Under the pieces are notes generated by a model, which worked only from the letters and a program-made list of their open reading frames with translations, made no database searches and had not been told where the DNA came from. Positions 45,676-53,379 of a stretch of 64,000 bases of DNA are shown in pieces. Position 1 is the first letter of the stretch. Each line of letters opens with the position of its first letter. This DNA is from Treponema sp. (GTDB lineage Bacteria > Spirochaetota > Spirochaetia > Treponematales > Treponemataceae): the NCBI GenBank assembly GCA_016290995.1, contig JAEEVR010000012.1, positions 1-64,000 on the forward strand, written 5' to 3'. The position numbers and the translations under genes are program-made.

Positions 45676-48621
45676 ATGTCTGAGAATAGTTTGATTTTAA
45701 GCAGGGCTGACTCGGCGGTTATGTCGCGCGACTACGCGCTTGCCGCCCGCCTTTATTCCACTTTGCTTAAAGACAGTCCAAGCGATTTGGAGCTTTTGAA
45801 GCGCTTGGGAAACGTTTACATAAAAAGCGGCGAGGACAAAAAAGCCCAGGACATTTACGAAACGCTTTTGACGCTTGAGCCAAAGAATCCAGACTTTCTT
45901 TTGACTTTGGGCGGAATCTACCGCCGCATAAAAATGTACGACAAGTCAATCGAGGTTTTGAACAAGGCCTTAAAGGCCGGCGCCAAGGAAGTTCAGGTTT
46001 ACTACAACCTTGGCTTTACCTACAAGTTCCAGGAAAATTTCAAGGACGCGATCGACTGTTTTGAAACTGTAGTCACGCTGAACCCCAACGACGTTTTGGC
46101 TTACAACCACATGGGTTCGATTTACGAAAAGAAAAAGGAATACGACGCGGCGATCCAAGCCTATCAAATGGGACTTAAGGTTGACCCCAACCATCCCATC
46201 TTGCACTTTAATTTGGCGCAAACCTACGAAGCGTCGGGCAACATTGACGGCTCCATCCGCGAATACGAGGCGGCCTTGCGCTACAAGCCGGGCTGGAAGG
46301 AAGCTTACGTTGAGTACGCGCGCCTTCTTTTTAAGAAGGGAAGAATCAAGGAAGCGGAGAACGTAACCGAGCAAGCGATTAAGGTAAACGGCGATAGCGC
46401 GCGCCTCCAGTCTTTGATGGGCGACATTTACATGGCCGAAGACTTTTACGAGGGAGCGGAGGAGCGATACCATCTTTCGCTTAAGTCGGATCCCAAAAGG
46501 GTCAAGGCTTTGCTTGGCTTGGCCAAGGCCTACGAAGCGCAAGGAAAGAACGCTGACGCGGTTGAAGCGATTCAAAAGGCCAAGTCAATCGCCGTTGACG
46601 ACGACCGCGTAATCAAAGATTCGGTTTCGATAAACTTAAGCGCGAAAAAGCTCGCGGCCGCCAACAAAGACATCAAGGCGCTTTTTGAAAAAGACCAGGA
46701 CGACTTGGAAACTCTTGACCTTGCCGGCCAATACTACATTTGTTCCGACGAAGAAACGCGCGCCGACGATTGCTACAAAAAGATCGAAAGTTTTGACCCT
46801 TCATATAAGATGCACCTTAAGAACGCTTCCAAGCGCTACAAGCAAAAGGGAAAGTTGGACAAAGCGCAAGACGTTTTAAAAGAGTACATCAGGCAAACCG
46901 CTCCCAGCAACGCGACCACTTACGTCGCCTTGGGAAAAATTGAAGAAGAGATGGGAAATCCCAACGAAGCTTTGGCGGCCTACAACCGCGCTTTGGAATT
47001 GGGAAGCGAAAACAAAATGGCAAAGACCGCTTCTTCAAGAATCGCGGCTTCTATCGGAAAAGAAAACATTCAGACAGACGTTGACCTTGGCTTGGACGAC
47101 GACTTGAACGCGGGCTTTGACGAAACGGACAGCGTTCAAATTGACATGGGTCAGGAAGAAAATCTTGAGGAAGAAAACGCGGAAGAAGAAGACACATTGA
47201 CAACTGACGACTTTGACTTTGACGCGTTTGGAAAGTCTCCGCTTTTGGACGACGAGCCGGAAATAGATTTTGGCGACATCGCCGACACTACAGACGAAGA
47301 GGAAGAAGAGGACGAAAAGGCCAACGACATGAACCTTTTGGACGACGAGTCCGCGCTAAAGGAAAAGCCCGAAGAAGAAGAAAAGCCGTTTGACTTTGAC
47401 TCGGCGATTCCCGACGAGCCGGCTTCTGAGGAACCGCCATATAGTTCCGAGCCGGCGCGCGAAGAAGATGAGCCGGCCTATAATTCTGAGCCCGCATACG
47501 AGCCTCCGTATGAACCGCAGCCGCAGCCCCAGCGCTATGAGCCGCCGCGCGACTATCCTCCTAGAGACTATCCGCCGCAAAATTACGCTCCTGATCCGCG
47601 CGCCGACGAACGCCTTCGCGAATTGGAAAACGCAAACCGCGACTTGATGAACAAAATGGCGCAAATCGAAGACAACGCCAAGAAGGCCAGCGACTCCGCC
47701 GAAAAGGCTTGGTACGCCGCGCAAAAGGCGGCCGACAACGCTCAGGCTATCGAACAAAGCCAAGACGAGTTGAACGAAAAGATGGCCTTGATGGCCGAGG
47801 AAGCGGCAAAGAAAGCCGCCGAAGCGCTTGAAGAATACAAGGCCGAAAAAGAGGCTGAGAAAGAAGCGGAAGAAGAAGCCGCTTCCGCCGCCGCTGAGGA
47901 AATTCCTGAAGAGCCGGAGGAGCCGTCGGAGGAAGACGATTTTGACGACTTGTTCGACGACATTCTTGGAACGACCGTTCCCGGCGAAGAGGAGCCGGAA
48001 GAAGAGCCTGCCCAAGAGCCGGTCGAAGAAGACGTGACCGACCAATTCGCCGACCCGGAGCCGGCCGAGCAAACTGAAATTACAATTGAGACCGAGCCGG
48101 AACCGGAGCCCGAGCCGGAAGTTGAAGAAGAGCCGGTAGAGGAAAGCGAGCCTGAACCAGAGCCCGAACCAGAGCCGCCGACCTTTGACAGCGCCGTGCA
48201 AAAGGCCACCGAGATGATTCCCGCGATTGAGAACATTCTAAAAAAGGACGGCTCCGACCGCGATTATTCGGCCGAGATTAAGCTTTTCAAAACCTTGCGC
48301 GCCCTTAGCGAATCCCTTCCCGAAAACGAAAGAAAGGAATTTTTGCAAAGCCGCACGCGCGTGACGTTGGACTACTTGATCGCAAAGTTGGAAGGAAGGC
48401 CCGGCCTCTTAAAGACATCGCACGCCTTGCGAAAGTCGGGCGCGCTGACGGACTACGTTCAAGAGGAAGACGTAAACACGGATTATTCCCAAGACGAGCT
48501 TGCCCGCATCGTTGTCACCGACATGAAGGCTTTGGCGGGCTTCCTTGAGGAAGACGATTTGGTCGTCGCCTTGAACAAGCTTGCCGACTCCTTTTTGGCT
48601 GGCGCTGCGGAATTAAATTGA
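45676..48621 (+). CDS. Large TPR protein with acidic, Pro/Glu-rich low-complexity region
   Basis: Tandem TPRs in N-terminal ~450 aa; Asp/Glu-rich and PPRDYPPRDYPPQNY region; no signal peptide. Confidence 0.88.
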   Translation: MSENSLILSRADSAVMSRDYALAARLYSTLLKDSPSDLELLKRLGNVYIKSGEDKKAQDIYETLLTLEPKNPDFLLTLGGIYRRIKMYDKSIEVLNKALKAGAKEVQVYYNLGFTYKFQENFKDAIDCFETVVTLNPNDVLAYNHMGSIYEKKKEYDAAIQAYQMGLKVDPNHPILHFNLAQTYEASGNIDGSIREYEAALRYKPGWKEAYVEYARLLFKKGRIKEAENVTEQAIKVNGDSARLQSLMGDIYMAEDFYEGAEERYHLSLKSDPKRVKALLGLAKAYEAQGKNADAVEAIQKAKSIAVDDDRVIKDSVSINLSAKKLAAANKDIKALFEKDQDDLETLDLAGQYYICSDEETRADDCYKKIESFDPSYKMHLKNASKRYKQKGKLDKAQDVLKEYIRQTAPSNATTYVALGKIEEEMGNPNEALAAYNRALELGSENKMAKTASSRIAASIGKENIQTDVDLGLDDDLNAGFDETDSVQIDMGQEENLEEENAEEEDTLTTDDFDFDAFGKSPLLDDEPEIDFGDIADTTDEEEEEDEKANDMNLLDDESALKEKPEEEEKPFDFDSAIPDEPASEEPPYSSEPAREEDEPAYNSEPAYEPPYEPQPQPQRYEPPRDYPPRDYPPQNYAPDPRADERLRELENANRDLMNKMAQIEDNAKKASDSAEKAWYAAQKAADNAQAIEQSQDELNEKMALMAEEAAKKAAEALEEYKAEKEAEKEAEEEAASAAAEEIPEEPEEPSEEDDFDDLFDDILGTTVPGEEEPEEEPAQEPVEEDVTDQFADPEPAEQTEITIETEPEPEPEPEVEEEPVEESEPEPEPEPEPPTFDSAVQKATEMIPAIENILKKDGSDRDYSAEIKLFKTLRALSESLPENERKEFLQSRTRVTLDYLIAKLEGRPGLLKTSHALRKSGALTDYVQEEDVNTDYSQDELARIVVTDMKALAGFLEEDDLVVALNKLADSFLAGAAELN

Positions 48622-48632
48622 ACACAATTTAC

Positions 48633-48661
48633 TTGATTTGTTTTTAATTTTACGCTATACT
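48633..48661 (+). promoter_or_regulatory. Promoter of marR-type gene, predicted leaderless
   Basis: TTGATT (48633-48638)-N17-TATACT (48656-48661)-6 nt-ATG 48668. Confidence 0.65.
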
Positions 48662-48667
48662 TTAAAA

Positions 48668-49123
48668 ATGCAAGTAGATAGGAACGATCCGGAGCTTTTG
48701 CGCCTTGACAACCAGCTTTGCTTTGCTTTGTACGCTTGCTCCAGGGAAATCATAAAAGTATACAAACCAATTCTTGATCCGCTGAACTTAACGTACACAG
48801 AGTACGTCGTCTTGATGGCCTTGTGGGAAAAGGACAAAATTCCCGTAAAGGATTTGGGCCAGAAAATTTTTTTGGATTCGGGAACGCTCACTCCGCTTTT
48901 AAAAAAGATGGCGGAAAAAAATCTTGTGGCGCGCGAACGCTCTGAAAGCGACGAGCGCAGCGTAATCATTAGCCTTACTTCAAAAGGCAAGGCGCTTGAA
49001 AAAAAGTGTCGCGACAATCCCGACAAGTTGATTTGCGCCGCAAAGCTTGAGCAAGTTGACGGCGACGCTCTTATGAAAAACCTTCACAAAATGCTTTCAA
49101 ATTTTAGGGACGCGGCGGACTAG
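48668..49123 (+). CDS. MarR/OhrR-family transcriptional regulator
   Basis: RLDNQLCFALYACSREIIKVYKPILDPLNLTYTEYVVLMALWEKDKIPVKDLGQKIFLDSGTLTPLLKKMAEKNLVARERSESDERS. Confidence 0.92.
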   Translation: MQVDRNDPELLRLDNQLCFALYACSREIIKVYKPILDPLNLTYTEYVVLMALWEKDKIPVKDLGQKIFLDSGTLTPLLKKMAEKNLVARERSESDERSVIISLTSKGKALEKKCRDNPDKLICAAKLEQVDGDALMKNLHKMLSNFRDAAD

Positions 49124-50442
49124 CGCTCGACAAAGCCGCAGCCCAAGCCGTTCATCAATTCGTAAAAGCGCGGAAAGGAAACCGCCGCGCATTCCGCTCC
49201 GACAATTTCAATCTTTTCTCCGGCAGGAAGCGCAAGGCCAAGGCAGGCCGCCGCCATCGCGATTCTGTGGTCGTCGTGGCTTTGAATTTGCGCGCCATGC
49301 ATTTTTTGGCCGCCGTAAATCGCAAGCCAGTCCGGGCCTTCTTCGATTTTGGCGCCGGCTTTTTCCAACTCAACTTTAAGCGTGGAGATGCGGTCGGTTT
49401 CCTTGCGGCGGCAAACGGCGGCGTCTTCGATAATCGTCTTTCCTTCGATAAAGCAGGCGGCCACGGCCAGAGCGCAAATCGCGTCAGGAAAGCCCGAAAT
49501 CGGAACGCGCAATGTTTGGTCGGGAAGATTGCGCGCGCTCAAGGGCTTTCCGCCGGTAACGGTAAGGGTCTTTGCTTCTTTGTCGCAAACGATGTCGGCG
49601 CCGACGGAGCGCAAAACGTCAACGATTTTGTCGTCGCCTTGGCTTCCAGAAAAGTCCACGTTTTCTATCGTGATTTTGCTGTCCGTCAAAAGCGCGGCGA
49701 TTAGCGGAAATGCGACTCCTTCCCAGTCGCTTGGAATGGCAAAGTCTTTTGCGTCAAGCCGCGCGGGCGGCGTTACGGAAATCTTTTTAAAATCGTCCGA
49801 CATTTGGACTTGCGCTCCGAATTCTTCTAGCCAAACTTTTGTCATCGTAAGGTAGGGCGTTTCCTTTGGGTCGGACAATTCGATGTTAAGGCCGCCGGGA
49901 AGGCGCAGCGCCGCCATCATCATTCCGGTTATGTATTGGCTTGAGATTGAGCCTTCTGTTTTGACCACATTTCTTCCGTCGGCTTTTCCGCGAACGATCA
50001 AGGGGCAAGTAGTCGCTCCGGGCACTGCGCACCAAGCGTCGGCTCCCATTTGCTTTATCACGTCGGCCACGTGATGCACTGGCCTTTTTCGGATGCTTGA
50101 GTCTCCGGTAAAGACAGCCGTTCCTTCAAAGGTGGAACAAATCGGAGACAAAAAGTAGAGGAGGGAGCCGGAGTTTCCTACGTTCACCACGTCGTTTGGA
50201 AGATGGATGTTTTTTCCCGCTCCGCTTACGGTCCAAACGGAACCGTCGCCAAAATCCACGCCCGCTCCCAAAAGAGGAATCGCATTGGCGGCGCTAAGGC
50301 AGTCCGCGCTGGAAAGCGGATTTGAAATCTTTGACTTGCCTTCCGCCAGAGCGGAAAGAATGAGAGCCCTTATCGTGTGGCTCTTTGAGCCCGGCACCGT
50401 GATTTTGCCGCCAAGCTTATGCGGCGTGGAAATTATATTCAT
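49120..50442 (-). CDS. aroA: 3-phosphoshikimate 1-carboxyvinyltransferase (EPSP synthase)
   Basis: PGSKSHTIRALILSALAEGKS, VGNSGSLLYFLSPI, AAVCRRKETDRISTLKVELEKAGA; start MNIISTP at 50442. Confidence 0.94.
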   Translation of the reverse strand: MNIISTPHKLGGKITVPGSKSHTIRALILSALAEGKSKISNPLSSADCLSAANAIPLLGAGVDFGDGSVWTVSGAGKNIHLPNDVVNVGNSGSLLYFLSPICSTFEGTAVFTGDSSIRKRPVHHVADVIKQMGADAWCAVPGATTCPLIVRGKADGRNVVKTEGSISSQYITGMMMAALRLPGGLNIELSDPKETPYLTMTKVWLEEFGAQVQMSDDFKKISVTPPARLDAKDFAIPSDWEGVAFPLIAALLTDSKITIENVDFSGSQGDDKIVDVLRSVGADIVCDKEAKTLTVTGGKPLSARNLPDQTLRVPISGFPDAICALAVAACFIEGKTIIEDAAVCRRKETDRISTLKVELEKAGAKIEEGPDWLAIYGGQKMHGAQIQSHDDHRIAMAAACLGLALPAGEKIEIVGAECAAVSFPRFYELMNGLGCGFVER

Positions 50443-50449
50443 GGAAATG

Positions 50450-50478
50450 ATTTTAATGAAAAGAAGCCGCGCTTGCAA
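50450..50478 (-). promoter_or_regulatory. Promoter of aroA, predicted leaderless
   Basis: TTGCAA (50478-50473)-N17-TAAAAT (50455-50450)-7 nt-ATG 50442. Confidence 0.6.
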
Positions 50479-50614
50479 GACGGGCGGCAGTTGCAAGTCG
50501 CGGTCGAAAATCGAGCGTTTTTTTCCACATTTCGCAAAACCCATGCTATAATACAACAATCGAAAAAGGTGTCCGGGTCAAGCCCGACAATCTATAAAAC
50601 TATCGGAGGTTCTT

Positions 50615-52372
50615 ATGAAAACCGCTAGATGGATGTGCTATAAACCACTCCGCAAATTAGTATTAACCGCGGCAATTCTTTTTTTGACAGGCGCGGCGTT
50701 TGCGGCGGGCGTTCCGCGTGTAAATAAGAGCATGCCCTATGCAAAAGGGCTCAACTTATCTGAATGGCTTGAAGTGGGCGGCTTTGGAAATGTAAGGAAA
50801 TGCATTTACGGAAAGCAGGACTTTGAAAATATAAAAAAACTCGGTGTTGAGATTATCCGTGTTCCGATTTGGTTTGAAGAATTCAGTTCCGGCAAGCCGG
50901 ATTATATTGTGGAAGACTGGCTCTGGGAAACTATCGATAACGCTATTGAATGGTGCGAAGAATTACAGATGTACATGATTATTGATTTTCACAATAACTG
51001 TTCAGACGGCCATCCAACAAAGCCCGATGTTGAAAAAATGCTTGTAAAAATCTGGAAGCAGATTGCGGAACGATATAAAGATAAAAGCGATTATGTCTTG
51101 TATGAGATTATGAACGAACCGCATCTTTCCAGCGGAAATCTTGAAGCTGATATACGGAAATGGGGCAAGGTACAGGGAAATGTCCTTAAAGAAATCCGGA
51201 ACATCGACAAAAAGCATACTGTAATAGTTGGCGGCGAACATTCAAATGGTCTTGACGAGATGCTGAAACTGCCTGACTACAAAGACGATAACATCATCTA
51301 TAACTTTCACGATTACACACCGTTTTTGTTCACCCATCAGGGTGCGGATTGGTGGAATCCGATGAGCTATTTTAAGCATGTTCCGTTTCCGTATGTAAAA
51401 GAAAAAATGCCGCCTGTGCCGCAAAACGCAACTGATGAAGCAAAATCGTACTATAAAAATTATGAAAAAGACGCCTCTGAAAAAAGTCTTGTAGCGCCGC
51501 TTGATAAGGCTGTGGAGTTTGCTAATAAGCGCAATTCCGCCCTTATGTGTAATGAATATGGCGTTATGATGACTTACGCGGACGAGCAGGAACGCGCGAA
51601 CTGGTACGCGATGAAATCCAAATGGATGAAAGAGCGCAATATAATAAGAGTAAGCTGGGATTATACAGGTAAATTTGGAATTTTCAATTATGCTTCTGAT
51701 ACTGGAAATCCAATGAAGGATTTGCCGCAATTCCCGCAAGACCTTAATGAAGATATTCTTGCTGCAATGGAACTGAATCATGTCAAAAAAGACGCAAAGC
51801 TTAAGCAAAAATGGTTCGCACTTTCAAAACAGAAAGGTTCTTATGATATTTACACAGATTCGCTTGCAAAGGGCATTGTTTTTGAAGGTCTTACATCTCC
51901 ATGGGATACGCCAAGAGTTGATAAGATAGATTCAAAAGGCGGTGAAAAATACATTTGGATTGAGAAACTTAATCAATACAATGTGCTGATATTCGGTTTC
52001 GATGAAGCTGTTGATTTTGCGGACTTGGTAAACAAAAATGCTGTTCTTGAATTTGAGGTCAGAACAAATCAAAAAGGCCTTGAATTTGAAACATATTTCA
52101 GAGATATGCTTGTTTCAGAATCAGATGAAAACGGCTATGAATGGCGGTGCGGAAAATCTTTTATGACCAAAGATTTTCCGCCGGACGGCAAATGGCATAA
52201 AGTAAGCGTGCCTCTAAAAGATTTAAGCCCTACAGGCGCATGGCTGACTTCAAAAGAAGAATGGGTCAACGACAAGGGGCTTTTCAGCTGGAAAAAAGTT
52301 GATGCATTGGTATTCAGTTTTACAAAAGACATAAAAGACGGCATATCAATCCGCAACATAGCGATTAGATAA
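50615..52372 (+). CDS. Secreted glycoside hydrolase family 5 endoglucanase with C-terminal CBM-like domain
   Basis: Signal peptide; AKGLNLSEWLEVGG, IIDFHNNCSDG, LYEIMNEPHL; GGAGG upstream; AT-richer than flanks. Confidence 0.88.
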   Translation: MKTARWMCYKPLRKLVLTAAILFLTGAAFAAGVPRVNKSMPYAKGLNLSEWLEVGGFGNVRKCIYGKQDFENIKKLGVEIIRVPIWFEEFSSGKPDYIVEDWLWETIDNAIEWCEELQMYMIIDFHNNCSDGHPTKPDVEKMLVKIWKQIAERYKDKSDYVLYEIMNEPHLSSGNLEADIRKWGKVQGNVLKEIRNIDKKHTVIVGGEHSNGLDEMLKLPDYKDDNIIYNFHDYTPFLFTHQGADWWNPMSYFKHVPFPYVKEKMPPVPQNATDEAKSYYKNYEKDASEKSLVAPLDKAVEFANKRNSALMCNEYGVMMTYADEQERANWYAMKSKWMKERNIIRVSWDYTGKFGIFNYASDTGNPMKDLPQFPQDLNEDILAAMELNHVKKDAKLKQKWFALSKQKGSYDIYTDSLAKGIVFEGLTSPWDTPRVDKIDSKGGEKYIWIEKLNQYNVLIFGFDEAVDFADLVNKNAVLEFEVRTNQKGLEFETYFRDMLVSESDENGYEWRCGKSFMTKDFPPDGKWHKVSVPLKDLSPTGAWLTSKEEWVNDKGLFSWKKVDALVFSFTKDIKDGISIRNIAIR

Positions 52373-52381
52373 TCCCATGCC

Positions 52382-52410
52382 TTGCGGACAAATCGCTTTG
52401 TCGCTATACT
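52382..52410 (+). promoter_or_regulatory. Promoter of pth, predicted leaderless
   Basis: TTGCGG (52382-52387)-N17-TATACT (52405-52410)-6 nt-ATG 52417. Confidence 0.6.
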
Positions 52411-52416
52411 GTTCCT

Positions 52417-53067
52417 ATGATTCGATTGGCGGCATTTTTGGGGAACATCGGTTCCAACTACGCAAAGAACAGGCACAACACGGCGTGGCAATTCGCCAGC
52501 GCCTTGCCTTTTTATGGGGAACTCAATTGGCAGCAAAAATTTAAGGGCGAATACGCGGTCCTTTCTTTTGACGATTTTGCGCAAAAGGTTGAGCGGAACT
52601 TCCCCCAGCTTTTGAACAAAGAGGGTACGCTTGTCACGCCCAAAAATCCGCCCGACAAAATTTACTTTTTAAAGCCCGGCACTTTTATGAACCTGTCCGG
52701 CGAATCGATTTTGGCCTTGGCCAACTTTTTTAAGATCGAGCCTTCCGAAATTTTGGTTTGCCACGACGAGCTTGAGCTTCCGATCGGAACCTTTAGCTTA
52801 AAGTGGTCGGGCGGTCTTGCCGGCCACAACGGCCTACGTTCCACAAAAGAAAATTTGGGCACCGCCGACTTTTGGCGCCTGCGCTTTGGCATTTCCAAGC
52901 CGGCCGGCGTAAACATAGCCGACTACGTTTTGAGCGACTTTAAGGGCGACGAGGCGATCACGATGAGCTTGGTTTACGACAAAGCCGGCGAACTTTTTTG
53001 CCGAGCCCTTTTGGCAAACGACCCCCAGCGCCTGCTTCCCCAGTGGGCCAAGGTCAAAATTGACTAG
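52417..53067 (+). CDS. pth: Peptidyl-tRNA hydrolase
   Basis: AFLGNIGSNYAKNRHNTAWQFA; KPGTFMNLSGESI; CHDELELPIGTFSLKWSGGLAGHNGLRS. Confidence 0.92.
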   Translation: MIRLAAFLGNIGSNYAKNRHNTAWQFASALPFYGELNWQQKFKGEYAVLSFDDFAQKVERNFPQLLNKEGTLVTPKNPPDKIYFLKPGTFMNLSGESILALANFFKIEPSEILVCHDELELPIGTFSLKWSGGLAGHNGLRSTKENLGTADFWRLRFGISKPAGVNIADYVLSDFKGDEAITMSLVYDKAGELFCRALLANDPQRLLPQWAKVKID

Positions 53068-53154
53068 GCCGCTCGTATTTACGCTCAACTATTCCCCTAA
53101 ATAAGCCGATAATAAAATCGATGCATTTTAAAAACCGTGATGTCAAGGGGAATT

Positions 53155-53337
53155 ATGAACAACACTGTTCGCACTTTTATTTACAAAATCGGCGACGCTC
53201 AGGCTGACAGAAAAATTTTGTCCATTATGAGAGAGGGATGGAGCATTTCGGCTGTGACGCCCAATGGCTCAGTCCGCATTACGACTTTTAGCAAAGAAGC
53301 CGCCCCAATCACGGCCGCTGTGTCCGCCCGGCGTTAA
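53155..53337 (+). CDS. Small hypothetical protein (60 aa)
   Basis: GGGGA 5 nt upstream of ATG; MNNTVRTFIYKIGDAQADRKILSIMREGWSISAVTPNGSVRITTFSK; no competing ORF. Confidence 0.45.
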   Translation: MNNTVRTFIYKIGDAQADRKILSIMREGWSISAVTPNGSVRITTFSKEAAPITAAVSARR

Positions 53338-53342
53338 TTTTG

Positions 53343-53371
53343 TTGAAAAATTCCAAATCCTATTGTATAAT
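53343..53371 (+). promoter_or_regulatory. Promoter of LRR gene, predicted near-leaderless
   Basis: TTGAAA (53343-53348)-N17-TATAAT (53366-53371)-8 nt-ATG 53380. Confidence 0.75.
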
Positions 53372-53379
53372 TGAGAGAC

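Noticed and set aside
47395-48180. CRISPR-like or tandem DNA repeats (gagccggaaccggagcccgag...)
   Set aside because: In-frame Pro/Glu codon repeats of a disordered protein segment, without spacer structure
47356-48201. 281-aa minus-strand ORF (and overlapping 47742-48236) with long hydrophobic/Ser-Gly runs
   Set aside because: Antisense shadow of the GAG/GCC-rich acidic low-complexity part of the TPR gene; no SD, composition explained by the coding strand
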